Shown here one piece after another: positions 1-8,144 of a DNA stretch of 54,868 nt (position 1 is the first letter of the stretch; each line of letters starts with the position of its first letter). Origin of the DNA: Crocinitomicaceae bacterium (lineage in GTDB: Bacteria > Bacteroidota > Bacteroidia > Flavobacteriales_D > Parvicellaceae); contig PBNK01000027.1 of NCBI GenBank assembly GCA_002723085.1, positions 1 to 54,868 of the forward strand. Reading direction: 5' to 3'. The notes under the pieces are model-generated. The model was not told the origin of the DNA, did no database searches, and saw nothing but the letters and a program-made list of their open reading frames with translations. The position numbers were made by a program, and so were the translations under genes.

Positions 1-69
1 CTCAAATGTATCATGATTATTAATCTTTTTAATGATTTCATTGATTGAAAGCGATTGAGTTTGTACCAT
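1..69 (-). CDS. N-terminal fragment of an unidentified protein, cut by the window edge
   Basis: An ATG on the minus strand at 69 opens a frame that stays open to the window edge, giving 23 residues that begin MVQTQSLSINEIIKKI. It starts about 20 bp downstream of the glutathione synthase stop on the same strand, so it is probably the next gene of that operon. In Bacteroidota a glutathione synthase gene is often followed by an N-formylglutamate amidohydrolase-like gene or a QEGLA-motif protein gene. The fragment is compatible with either, but is too short to identify. Confidence 0.5.
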   Translation of the reverse strand, partial: MVQTQSLSINEIIKKINNHDTFE

Positions 70-88
70 TTAATAAGTTGATAGTCTA

Positions 89-1087
89 TTATTTTACTTT
101 TTCTTCAACAAAATCAAGTACACTTTTTTGAATTTTATATTCTTTGTTTTGATTTATTTCAACAAATCCACCAGGGCTGCATACATTAACTTCAATTAGT
201 TTTCCTCCCATCAAATCTAAACCTACTAAATAAAGTCCATCTTTGACAAGTTGTGGACCAATTAATTTACAAACCATTAATTCTTTTTCATCTAAATCAT
301 GTTCAACACAATGACCACCTGCGTGAACGTTTGATCTATGGTCATCTTTTGCGGGAACCCTTCTCATCGATCCAATTGGTTTCCCATTTAGCATTAGTAC
401 TCTTATGTCTCCTTTTAATTCGGTTTCAATGTATTCTTGAAGAATTATATAATTATTTTTTCCGCCTTGATTTATATAGAATTCAAGAAGAGAATTGACA
501 TTAAATTTTGAAGTTTTAGAAGACTTATCCATTAGAATAACCCCACTTCCACCAAATCCATCCATTGGTTTTAAAATAAATTTATTTAAATCATAAGCTT
601 CGATAACTTGCTTTAAATACTTCTTGTTTCTAGAAACTGTTGTAAGTGGAATTAATCTTTTATCAGGGTCGTCATTATCATGTAAAGCTGCTAAAGTTGC
701 AGGATAAATTTTATTATTAGCTTTTCTTAATCCAGAGATGGAATTGATGAAGAAAATATCATTTTCAAGAGTATCCATAAAATTAAGAACATGCGTGTCC
801 AAAGGTGGATTGTCTCTAAAAAAAACAACATCCTGATCAATCATTGGAATAAACTCTTCTTCTAATGAACAACTTTTATAAAAATCAGAATTATCTTCTG
901 TATTAGGAGAAGAAGAGGAGACAACTCTACAATTGGCCCAGACACTTGTTCTTCTTATTGCCATTTCATTTGGATAAATTAAAGACACTTTATGCCCTCT
1001 AGAAACCGATTCTTGGATTAACCTAAGTGTACTATCTAAACTAGGACTTATGGATTCCCATTCATACATTACAAAGCCGATATTCAT
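89..1087 (-). CDS. gshB: Glutathione synthase (ATP-grasp ligase)
   Basis: Joins gamma-glutamylcysteine and glycine with ATP to make glutathione in the cytoplasm. The 332 residues match the usual GshB length. An N-terminal substrate domain carries FFRDNPPLD (about 89-97), the counterpart of the M-R-x-D-P-P-F-D motif. The ATP-grasp fold follows: KPMDGFGGSGV (173-183), GDIRVLMLNG (226-235), RSNVHAGG (251-258) and the Mg/ATP-binding strand GGKLIEVNVCSPGG (294-307). The ATG at 1087 is followed directly by the conserved first strand. It is transcribed away from yaaA, which starts 120 bp off on the other strand, with an AT-rich shared upstream region. An unrelated ATP-grasp ligase is possible, but the motif order fits GshB well. 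Confidence 0.88.
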   Translation of the reverse strand: MNIGFVMYEWESISPSLDSTLRLIQESVSRGHKVSLIYPNEMAIRRTSVWANCRVVSSSSPNTEDNSDFYKSCSLEEEFIPMIDQDVVFFRDNPPLDTHVLNFMDTLENDIFFINSISGLRKANNKIYPATLAALHDNDDPDKRLIPLTTVSRNKKYLKQVIEAYDLNKFILKPMDGFGGSGVILMDKSSKTSKFNVNSLLEFYINQGGKNNYIILQEYIETELKGDIRVLMLNGKPIGSMRRVPAKDDHRSNVHAGGHCVEHDLDEKELMVCKLIGPQLVKDGLYLVGLDLMGGKLIEVNVCSPGGFVEINQNKEYKIQKSVLDFVEEKVK

Positions 1088-1206
1088 AACTTTCTATTTT
1101 AGTAGAATTAAAAATAAAATTAATAGTTAATATTTTAAGAAATATGAATAAAAAATTAGCATTTTTCATTTAAAATTGCTTTAATTTAAAATTAATCTTT
1201 GTTAAA

Positions 1207-1968
1207 ATGAAAATTTTATTGTCACCGGCTAAGTCATTAAATGAAAACTGTAATCATTTCAGGACTGATTATTCACAACCTATTCTAATTGATAAAACTA
1301 AAATTTTAGCCTCCAATTTAAAAGCTAAAAGTGTTGATGATTTAAAAATATTAATGAAATTAAGTTTACCATTAGCTCAATTAAATTACGATAGATTCCA
1401 AAATTGGAAAACTCCTTTTAGCACAAATAATTCCTTTCCATGTGGTTGGGTGTTTAATGGTGATGCTTATAAAGGATTAGACTATACCACTCTTGATAAT
1501 GAAGATATAGCATTTAGTCAGAATTCTTTAAGAATTATAAGTGGTTTTTATGGCATTTTAAAACCATTAGACTTAATTCAGCCTTACAGATTAGAGATGG
1601 GAACTAGGTTACAAGTAAATGATGATGTAAAAAATCTTTATTCTTTTTGGGGAGACCAAATAACAGATACCCTTAATGATGAAATTCATAATAATGAATT
1701 GATTGTAAATTTAGCTAGTAATGAATATTTTAAAGCGATTAACACTAAAAAATTAACGGGTGATTTAGTAAGTTGTTCTTTTAAAGAAAATAGAGGAGGA
1801 GAGCTAAAAATGATCATGAGTTATGCAAAGAAGGCTAGGGGATTAATGACCAGATATCTAATTCAAAATAAAATAGAAAATAAAGAGGATTTAATTGGTT
1901 TTAATGATGAAGGGTATGTTTTTGATGATGCTTTATCAACAAATCAAGAATATGTTTTTGTTCGGTAG
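1207..1968 (+). CDS. yaaA: Peroxide stress protein YaaA (UPF0246 family)
   Basis: YaaA proteins lower intracellular free iron and protect DNA and proteins from peroxide; the biochemical mechanism is unsettled. The 253 residues begin with the family hallmark MKILLSPAKSLN. Other conserved blocks are VFNGDAYKGLD in the middle, SGFYGILKPLDLIQPYRLEMG, NLASNEYFKAI, and the basic FKENRGGELKM segment near the C-terminus. Length and block order match the family. It stands alone on the plus strand between the divergent gshB and a lipoprotein gene 47 bp downstream. Its neighbour gshB also serves redox defence, which suits the role, though the two are not co-transcribed. Confidence 0.9.
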   Translation: MKILLSPAKSLNENCNHFRTDYSQPILIDKTKILASNLKAKSVDDLKILMKLSLPLAQLNYDRFQNWKTPFSTNNSFPCGWVFNGDAYKGLDYTTLDNEDIAFSQNSLRIISGFYGILKPLDLIQPYRLEMGTRLQVNDDVKNLYSFWGDQITDTLNDEIHNNELIVNLASNEYFKAINTKKLTGDLVSCSFKENRGGELKMIMSYAKKARGLMTRYLIQNKIENKEDLIGFNDEGYVFDDALSTNQEYVFVR

Positions 1969-2015
1969 TTTTAAAAAATTACATTTACTAGTAATCTAAA
2001 TTTTAAACAAATATC

Positions 2016-2813
2016 ATGAAATTAAAAACATCCAATTTTTCAATTTTATTTATTTTACTTTTTTTTATTTCTTGTTCAAGTGTTGATGAGGGAGCAATAA
2101 TTGGAACATGGGAAATTAATCCCAGCGAATGTGAATTAAGTATTGATAAGAAAATACTCAATGTATTACCTAAAGAATTGTCAGATCAATTTGGTAGTCA
2201 ATTGTCTATGGTACCAATAATGTTTAAGGAAGGCCTTAAAGAACAATCTTCATCAATGAAAATCAAAATTAATGATAACGGATCATATGAGCCAGTTATT
2301 GATTATGAAGCCCAGATAAAAGAATTTTATGAGTCTGAAATTCAATGGTATAAAGACAATGGAGAAGAGGTGCCAGATTATCTTAATGAAAAAATGAAAA
2401 ATGAGTTAGAAAGTGCAGAAAACATAATAGAGGACGATATTTTATCAATGCTTAAATGGTCTATTGAAAGTGGGAAATTAAAAATTACTAGTTTTCTTCC
2501 TTTTGGAAATGAGGGAATTGATGGTAGTGATATTAGTGATGAAATGAGAAGAGAAATTGAGGAGAACAATAGAAAAGCTCAAGAAAATTCTAAAATTGAA
2601 GTTGTTTTCAATATTGAAGAACTAAATGAAAGTGAAATGTTATTATCGCTAGATGTCGAATCCTTAATTGATGTTGCTAAAGAAAAGGGCCTTATTGACG
2701 AAGCTGAGAAAAACTTTAGTAGGCAATCTGGTGGATTAGAAATTAATTCAGAAAAAATATTAAAATCAGTTGCTAAAAATATTAAGCTTACGCTAGCATT
2801 TAAAATGGTTTAA
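2016..2813 (+). CDS. Lipoprotein of unknown function
   Basis: A 265-residue predicted lipoprotein. It has a short hydrophobic signal sequence and a lipobox ending ...FISC at Cys20, followed by Ser-Ser and a short acidic stretch. IIGTWEINPSEC just after the lipobox resembles the opening strand of lipocalin-like Bacteroidota lipoproteins. The rest is rich in Glu, Lys and Ser, with no recognised catalytic motif. It follows yaaA on the same strand and its last 4 bases overlap the hemB stop from the opposite strand, so the two genes converge. Probably anchored in the outer or inner membrane facing the periplasm; I do not recognise a specific family. Confidence 0.75.
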   Translation: MKLKTSNFSILFILLFFISCSSVDEGAIIGTWEINPSECELSIDKKILNVLPKELSDQFGSQLSMVPIMFKEGLKEQSSSMKIKINDNGSYEPVIDYEAQIKEFYESEIQWYKDNGEEVPDYLNEKMKNELESAENIIEDDILSMLKWSIESGKLKITSFLPFGNEGIDGSDISDEMRREIEENNRKAQENSKIEVVFNIEELNESEMLLSLDVESLIDVAKEKGLIDEAEKNFSRQSGGLEINSEKILKSVAKNIKLTLAFKMV

Positions 2814-3781
2814 ATCATTTTTCTTTTAGCAAAATCTTTTGCAAAATAGGTGAGAATCACATCAGCACCTGCTCTTTTAATGCTTAATAAAGATTCATTA
2901 AATGTTGTATTGTAGTCTAGCCATCCTTTTTCACTGGCAGCATGTATCATGGCATATTCTCCACTTACATTATAAGCAGCAATTGGAAGTTCCATATTGC
3001 TTTTCAATGAGTGTATAACGTCAAGGTAACATAGTGCAGGTTTTACCATTAAAAAATCAGCTCCTTCGATGGTGTCTAGCTCAGCTTCTATTAATGCTTC
3101 CCTTTTATTAGCTGGATCCATTTGGTATGTTTTTTTATCACCACTTTTTGGAGCAGAATCCAATGCATCTCGAAATGGGCCATAAAAAGCACTTGCATAT
3201 TTAGCTGTATAGCTCATTATACTAACTTCTTGATGTCCGTTGTTATCCAATGCTTCTCTAATGTGCCCAATTCTTCCATCCATCATATCAGAAGGGCCAA
3301 TAATATCGATGCCAGCATCGGCTTGAGCAATAGACATTTTAGCAAGAATAGGTAAGGTTTCATCATTTAAAATCTTTCCATTTTTAACTAAACCATCATG
3401 TCCATCAGACGAATACGGATCCATGGCAACATCACTCATTAAGCAACATTCTGGAAAAGCTTTTTTAATTAAAGAAATTGCTTTTAAATAAAAATTTTCG
3501 TTAGAGTAGCTATAAGTAGCTGTTTTATCTTTTAATTTATCTTCTAATGCAGGAAAAAGAACAAAATTTGTAATTCCTAAATTCATACAATCCTCAATTT
3601 CTTTTAATAGAAGGTCTATAGACCATCTAAATATATTTGGCATTGATGGAATTACATCTTTTATATTATTTCCATCTACAATAAATAAAGGATAAATAAG
3701 ATCGTTTACTTTAACTTGAGTTTCACTAAGCATTGATCTAATTGCAACTGATTTCCGATTTCTTCTTGGCCTTTGAATCAT
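2810..3781 (-). CDS. hemB: Delta-aminolevulinic acid dehydratase (porphobilinogen synthase)
   Basis: Condenses two 5-aminolevulinate molecules to porphobilinogen, the second committed step of tetrapyrrole (heme) synthesis, in the cytoplasm. The 323 residues match the usual length. The metal/allosteric region MSDVAMDPYSSDGHDG lies at 115-130. The two Schiff-base lysines are present: Lys194 in SYTAKYASAFYGPFRDA and Lys247 in FLMVKPALCYLDVI. Asp118 replaces the first cysteine of the zinc-type site, so this looks like a Mg-type enzyme. Its start lies 3 bp after the stop of the M42 peptidase gene on the same strand, so they are probably co-transcribed. Confidence 0.96.
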   Translation of the reverse strand: MIQRPRRNRKSVAIRSMLSETQVKVNDLIYPLFIVDGNNIKDVIPSMPNIFRWSIDLLLKEIEDCMNLGITNFVLFPALEDKLKDKTATYSYSNENFYLKAISLIKKAFPECCLMSDVAMDPYSSDGHDGLVKNGKILNDETLPILAKMSIAQADAGIDIIGPSDMMDGRIGHIREALDNNGHQEVSIMSYTAKYASAFYGPFRDALDSAPKSGDKKTYQMDPANKREALIEAELDTIEGADFLMVKPALCYLDVIHSLKSNMELPIAAYNVSGEYAMIHAASEKGWLDYNTTFNESLLSIKRAGADVILTYFAKDFAKRKMI

Positions 3782-3784
3782 TTT

Positions 3785-4879
3785 TTATTTTAAATATTTA
3801 AAATCTTCACCAGATTTAAGCTCTTTTAGAGTTTTGTATATTAATTCAATAACAGCATTAACATCATCTTTAGCAGTCATTTCAACAGTAGTATGCATAT
3901 ATCTTAGAGGTAGTGATATTAACGCAGAAGCAACTCCTTTATTAGAATAAGCGAATGCATCAGTATCAGTTCCAGTACTTCTAGAAGCAGCTAAACGTTG
4001 AAAGGGGATTTTATTTTTTTCAGCTGTTGATAAAATTGTTTTTAAAAGGTTGTTTTGAACTGCTGGACCATAAGTTAAAACAGGGCCTTTACCAGCTGAT
4101 AAATCTCCTTCAACAATTTTTTTAATCATTGGAGTATTAGTGTCATGACATACATCAGTAACAATAGCAACGTCAGGTTGAATGGTTTCAGCAATCATTT
4201 GAGCGCCTCTTAATCCTATTTCTTCTTGAACAGCATTTGTAATGTATAAACCAAAAGGCAGTTTATCTTTATTCTCATTTAATAATCTTGCAACTTCAGC
4301 AATCATAAACCCACCCATTCTATTATCTAAAGCTCTACCTACATAATATTTCTTATTTAAAATCATAAATTCATCTTCGTATGTGACCACACAACCTACA
4401 TGAATTCCAAGTTTTTCTACTTCAGCTTTAGAACTACATCCGCAATCTAAAAATATATTATCTTTTTTTGGTGGTTGCTCCTTAGCTCCTCCAAGCCTTG
4501 TGTGAATAGCTGGCCATCCAAAAACAGCTTTAATAATACCTTTTTCAGTATGAATGTTAACTCTTTTAGAAGGTGCAATTTGATGATCACTTCCACCGTT
4601 TCTTCTTAAATAAATAAATCCTTGATCAGTAATATAATGAACAAACCATGAAATTTCATCTGCATGTGCTTCAATAACAACTTTGTAGTCAGCTTTAGGA
4701 TTAATTACACCAACAACACTTACATATGTATCTACAAAATAATCATCAACATAAGGTTTAATGTAATCTAACCAAACTTTTTGACCTTCTGATTCAAAAC
4801 CAGTAGGAGAAGCTGTATTTAAATATTTTTCTAAAAATTTTTCTGAATTTTTATTTATATGGTTGATTTTTTTAGACAT
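3785..4879 (-). CDS. M42-family metallo-aminopeptidase
   Basis: A 364-residue cytoplasmic zinc aminopeptidase of the glutamyl-aminopeptidase / tetrahedral-aminopeptidase (M42) family, which trims small peptides. The metal ligands are visible: His72 in EAHADEISW, Asp185 in GRALDNRMGG (bridging), the general-base/ligand glutamates at 219-220 in VQEEIGLRGA, Asp242 in VTDVCHD, and His329 in LRYMHTTVE. There is no signal peptide. Some M42 proteins were once annotated as endoglucanase M; the peptidase ligands argue for a peptidase. hemB follows 3 bp downstream on the same strand, suggesting one transcript despite unrelated functions. Confidence 0.9.
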   Translation of the reverse strand: MSKKINHINKNSEKFLEKYLNTASPTGFESEGQKVWLDYIKPYVDDYFVDTYVSVVGVINPKADYKVVIEAHADEISWFVHYITDQGFIYLRRNGGSDHQIAPSKRVNIHTEKGIIKAVFGWPAIHTRLGGAKEQPPKKDNIFLDCGCSSKAEVEKLGIHVGCVVTYEDEFMILNKKYYVGRALDNRMGGFMIAEVARLLNENKDKLPFGLYITNAVQEEIGLRGAQMIAETIQPDVAIVTDVCHDTNTPMIKKIVEGDLSAGKGPVLTYGPAVQNNLLKTILSTAEKNKIPFQRLAASRSTGTDTDAFAYSNKGVASALISLPLRYMHTTVEMTAKDDVNAVIELIYKTLKELKSGEDFKYLK

Positions 4880-4950
4880 TTAAGTTTTTAATTTTTAGAT
4901 TATATACAAATTTCTAATAGATAAATTGATAATTAATTTTTGTTAATTAT

Positions 4951-5688
4951 TTATTTAAATAATTTTTTTTCTCTTTTTCCAATTCTACAATTTATTCCAA
5001 AATCAAAATCTAATGAAGAGTTTTTATATCCGTCAGTATTAATTATTTTCATTCCTTTCTCATATAAAGCATCAAATCCTAGTGAAAATCTTTCGTGAAA
5101 CTGATAGTCTAATCCAATTCCATATACTAAACCATAATCGAAATTTTCAAATTCTCCAATTCCAATAGCTCCTCTTGTTTGAGATGATGATAGTTGAGTT
5201 CCATCTGGTTCATAAGCATATATCTCATCTTTTATTTTAAATCCAAAATAAGGACCAATATTCAAATCAAGTTTCAATTTTTTACCAAAGCCAATGTGTA
5301 AAAATGCGGGAATATCAAAGTAATCTAAAACTTGAGTTACATTTTCTAAATTTAAAATTGATGTACCTGATGGATTTATATCATGTGGAAGTTCATAATC
5401 TTCAATAATCCATCCTTTATTTTCAATATCTAAATCGGCCTTAAAGGCAATAAACCTGTTAAAATGATAAATTAATGTTAAACCATATAAATTTCCCATA
5501 TAATTTAAATCATCAAAAGCATTGTTTTCAGAAATTGGGTTGTTTATGTTAATGCCTCCATTTATACCAATATCCCACTTATACCAAAAGTTTTTATTTT
5601 TTTCACTGTTATCTTTATCTGTAGTTTCATCAGTTTGACTAATTAACATTATAGGAAGAAATAATAAAAGTAATAAGGCCTTTTTCAT
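4951..5688 (-). CDS. Exported outer-membrane beta-barrel protein
   Basis: A 245-residue protein with a signal peptide (MKKALLLLLFLPIMLISQT) and alternating amphipathic strands typical of the eight-stranded PorT/OmpW-like beta-barrels of Bacteroidota. Examples are IAFKADLDIENKGW, LKLDLNIGPYFGFKI, FDYGLVYGIGLDYQF and RFSLGFDALYEKGM. The C-terminus KKLFK lacks the classic terminal Phe. It lies 12 bp downstream of the small membrane-protein gene and is third in an apparent operon starting with the ECF sigma factor, so it may be a target or accessory of that sigma system. The ligand or role is not evident. It is not the porT gene itself, which lies at 7413-8135. Confidence 0.75.
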   Translation of the reverse strand: MKKALLLLLFLPIMLISQTDETTDKDNSEKNKNFWYKWDIGINGGININNPISENNAFDDLNYMGNLYGLTLIYHFNRFIAFKADLDIENKGWIIEDYELPHDINPSGTSILNLENVTQVLDYFDIPAFLHIGFGKKLKLDLNIGPYFGFKIKDEIYAYEPDGTQLSSSQTRGAIGIGEFENFDYGLVYGIGLDYQFHERFSLGFDALYEKGMKIINTDGYKNSSLDFDFGINCRIGKREKKLFK

Positions 5689-5700
5689 AGAATCAATTCT

Positions 5701-5994
5701 TTAATAGTTTTGGGTTTTATTCGGAATTTTTTTTTCTTGAACTTTTTGTTCAATATTTTGTTCTTTTTGAGCTGAATCTTCTTTTTGAACTTCTTTATAA
5801 ACTAAATAAGCAACTAAAGATATAATTATTAAAAATAAAAATAGTTTTTTGTTTTTATATAGAGGTATTTGAGGTCTTTTAGTTACTTCATCGTATTGTA
5901 ACATCAATTTATTGAAATTTTTATGACGTTGTATATCACTTTTACTAATTTTAAAAGTTTTCTTAGGGCCTTTATTTATTTTATATTTTTTCAC
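5701..5994 (-). CDS. Small single-pass membrane protein coupled to an ECF sigma factor
   Basis: A 97-residue protein starting with GTG at 5994, inside a 4-base GTGA overlap with the sigma-factor stop, which indicates translational coupling. The first 50 residues are very basic and cytoplasmic by charge. One membrane helix (LFLFLIIISLVAYLVY, about 52-67) follows, then a roughly 30-residue polar Gln/Glu/Lys tail. No zinc-binding anti-sigma motif (HxxxCxxC) and no FecR domain is present. Position, topology and coupling suggest an unusually short membrane-bound anti-sigma or regulatory partner, but that is inference. A start at the internal Met31 (MLQYDEV) is possible but would lose the overlap. 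Confidence 0.65.
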   Translation of the reverse strand: MKKYKINKGPKKTFKISKSDIQRHKNFNKLMLQYDEVTKRPQIPLYKNKKLFLFLIIISLVAYLVYKEVQKEDSAQKEQNIEQKVQEKKIPNKTQNY

Positions 5995-6536
5995 AAAATT
6001 TCAAATTGTTTTTTTAATGCATCAACAGCTCTGTATAATCTAATTTTAGCATTTCCACTTGAAATACCCAACTGTTCACCTATTTCATTAAAAGATAGTT
6101 TTTCAAAAAATCTAAGTTCTATTAGTTCACTTTGTTTGTCATTTAATTTTTCAATACATAGAATTAATTTCTGTACGTTTTCTTCATGATCATTTTTATT
6201 TAAGTCTTCCAAAAGTACAAATGCATCTTTTTCTTGAATTTCAACTTCTTGAACTTTATTTTCTTCTCTAAAAAATTTATAAGTTTCGTTAGAAGCTATT
6301 TTGTATAGCCAAGATGAAAATGGATAACCCATATCCACGTACTTTTTTATATTAAGCATGGCTTTCAGAAAGACCTTAGAACATATCTCTCCAGCTTTAT
6401 CTTCATCATTAACTTTTTTTAATATAAAAATGAATATTTGATCAAAATATTTCTCATATAAGTAACCAAAAAATCTAGGATCTTGCTGTGCTTTTTGAAC
6501 GTGAGTAAAATCTTTAGATTTTTTAGTCTGAGTCAA
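5991..6536 (-). CDS. ECF-type RNA polymerase sigma-70 factor
   Basis: A 181-residue ECF sigma factor. Region 2, with YEKYFDQIFIFILKKV (about 28-43) and the -10-binding helix FSSWLYKIASNETYKFF (about 72-88), is followed by a linker. Region 4 has a helix-turn-helix around FNEIGEQLGISSGNAKIRLY. The only in-frame start compatible with the full region 2 is TTG at 6536; there is no nearby ATG. It heads a three-gene unit with a translationally coupled membrane protein and a beta-barrel protein. It probably directs RNA polymerase to an envelope-stress or nutrient regulon; the signal is not deducible. The ubiE gene diverges from it, with 108 bp between them. Confidence 0.9.
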   Translation of the reverse strand: MTQTKKSKDFTHVQKAQQDPRFFGYLYEKYFDQIFIFILKKVNDEDKAGEICSKVFLKAMLNIKKYVDMGYPFSSWLYKIASNETYKFFREENKVQEVEIQEKDAFVLLEDLNKNDHEENVQKLILCIEKLNDKQSELIELRFFEKLSFNEIGEQLGISSGNAKIRLYRAVDALKKQFEIL

Positions 6537-6632
6537 TGAATTATTAGTTTAAATTAGTTACTATAACCCAAATATAAATAAAAGGCACAAAATTATTAGT
6601 TAACACTTTTAAAACAATTTCATTCTTATGAT

Positions 6633-6640
6633 TAGTTTTG
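6633..6640 (+). promoter_or_regulatory. Putative -7 promoter element for ubiE
   Basis: TAGTTTTG matches the Bacteroidota -7 consensus TAnnTTTG and ends 4 bases before the ubiE ATG. A start point 4-7 nt after the element would make the mRNA leaderless or nearly so. No clear TTTG -33 element was found at the ideal spacing. Confidence 0.4.
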
Positions 6641-6644
6641 TACC

Positions 6645-7376
6645 ATGACTAAGACTGTGAAACCTTATAAATCCTCTGAAAAATCAAAAAAAGAGCAAGT
6701 TGCAGAGATGTTTGATAATATTTCTTCTAAATATGATTTTTTAAATCACTTTTTGAGTTTTGGTGTTGATCATTATTGGAGAAGAAAAACAATTTCAATT
6801 TTAAAAAAACAATCTCCGGAAATAATTTTAGATGTTGCAACTGGAACTGGAGATTTGGCTTTTGCTGCCTATAAAAAATTAAAACCAAAAAAAATTATTG
6901 GCTTGGATATATCTAAAGGAATGTTAGAAGTTGGAAGAAAAAAAATTATAAAAAATAAACTTGAAGACCATTTAGAATTTATTCATGGTGACTCTGAAAA
7001 TATTCCTTTTAATGATAATCATTTTGATGCGGTTATGGTTAGTTTTGGGGTAAGGAATTTTGAAAATCTTAAATCAGGTTTAAGTGAAATACACAGAGTA
7101 TTAAAGCCTGGTGGTCAATTGGTAGTTCTTGAATTTTCAAAACCCAAAAAGTTTCCTGTAAAACAATCCTATTATTTATATTCAAACTTTATTCTACCTT
7201 TTTTTGGAAAGCTTATATCTAAAGATAAATCGGCTTATACTTACCTTCCAGAATCTGTTGCTGCTTTTCCTGAAGGTGATGAGTTTATTGTAGAGTTGGA
7301 TGATTTATCATTTAAAAATTCACATTATAGATTACTTTCTGGAGGCATTGCATCTATCTATTCTTCAAAAAAATAA
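6645..7376 (+). CDS. ubiE: Demethylmenaquinone methyltransferase (UbiE/MenG)
   Basis: A SAM-dependent C-methylase that converts demethylmenaquinone to menaquinone, the respiratory quinone of Bacteroidota, at the cytoplasmic membrane. The 243 residues contain the UbiE signature [20 protein letters not shown] (about 23-42), the SAM motif [15 protein letters not shown], the acidic residue in [12 protein letters not shown], and the C-terminal block [17 protein letters not shown]. It is the first gene of a plus-strand run leading to porT, a gene order common in flavobacteria. Because this lineage makes menaquinone, the methoxy-benzoquinol activity of E. coli UbiE is unlikely to matter here. Confidence 0.95.
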   Translation: MTKTVKPYKSSEKSKKEQVAEMFDNISSKYDFLNHFLSFGVDHYWRRKTISILKKQSPEIILDVATGTGDLAFAAYKKLKPKKIIGLDISKGMLEVGRKKIIKNKLEDHLEFIHGDSENIPFNDNHFDAVMVSFGVRNFENLKSGLSEIHRVLKPGGQLVVLEFSKPKKFPVKQSYYLYSNFILPFFGKLISKDKSAYTYLPESVAAFPEGDEFIVELDDLSFKNSHYRLLSGGIASIYSSKK

Positions 7377-7397
7377 ATAATTCTATTTTGTAATTGT

Positions 7398-7405
7398 TAT
7401 ATTTG
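7398..7405 (+). promoter_or_regulatory. Putative -7 promoter element for porT
   Basis: TATATTTG fits TAnnTTTG exactly and ends 7 bases before the porT ATG, so a transcript from it would be nearly leaderless. The 36-bp ubiE-porT gap makes read-through from ubiE equally plausible. Confidence 0.35.
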
Positions 7406-7412
7406 ATTTAGA

Positions 7413-8135
7413 ATGAGTAGAAATAAAATCTTTATCCTCTTTTTTGTTTTAATGACTTCATTAAAACTTTCTGCTCAAGGCACTCATCTATTAGGATTTG
7501 ATGACAAAAAATTTCATTTTGGTTTTGCATTAAGTTACAATCAATCAGATTATTATATTAAAAAAGCTGTGAATTTTAATTTTAATCAGGATTCATTGCA
7601 ATCTTTAGTTATTAATTCTAAACCTGGATTTACTCTTGGAGTAGTTTCATCTATTAATTTTAATCCAAACTTCAAATTACGTTTTGCTATACCTTCTCTT
7701 TCATTTCAAGAAAGAGATATTGTCTATACTTATATGGATGTTAATAATGATACTTCCTATGTTTGGTCTAAAAAAGTTGAACCCACTTACTTGGATTTTC
7801 CTATTTTGTTAAAGTTTAGAACAGATAGAATTAATAATTGGGCCATGTATGGTATTACAGGTCTAAGGTTTGGATTAGATATGTCTTCTCAAAAAGATGT
7901 TAATAATACCTCTTCAAATTTAGCAGATCAAATAATTAAACTTAAAAAGCCAGATTTTGGAATGGAAATTGGAGGTGGATTTGATTTCTTTCTAGAATAT
8001 TTCAAATTTGGAATTGAATTAAAACTTGGTGTTGGTATGATGAATGTTCACTTAAATGAAGGAACTCAGTTTGATACTCCAATTGGTTCTTTGCGTTCAA
8101 AAGTATGGACGCTTTCTCTTACATTTGAAGGATAA
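7413..8135 (+). CDS. porT: PorT/SprT, outer-membrane beta-barrel needed for type IX secretion
   Basis: A 240-residue exported protein. A signal peptide ending ...KLSAQ (about residue 22) is followed by alternating beta strands of an eight-stranded barrel, for example KFHFGFALSYNQSDYYI, LGVVSSINFNPNFKLRFAI, VEPTYLDFPILLKFRT and FGMEIGGGFDFFLEYFKFG. The segment Y-L-D-F-P-I-L-L-K and the position directly after ubiE mark it as the true PorT (SprT) orthologue rather than a generic barrel. PorT is required for secretion of T9SS cargo and for gliding in flavobacteria, although its exact task is unclear. T9SS cargo is encoded elsewhere in this window (40798-42435 and 46204-48561). Confidence 0.78.
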   Translation: MSRNKIFILFFVLMTSLKLSAQGTHLLGFDDKKFHFGFALSYNQSDYYIKKAVNFNFNQDSLQSLVINSKPGFTLGVVSSINFNPNFKLRFAIPSLSFQERDIVYTYMDVNNDTSYVWSKKVEPTYLDFPILLKFRTDRINNWAMYGITGLRFGLDMSSQKDVNNTSSNLADQIIKLKKPDFGMEIGGGFDFFLEYFKFGIELKLGVGMMNVHLNEGTQFDTPIGSLRSKVWTLSLTFEG

Positions 8136-8144
8136 ATATCTATT

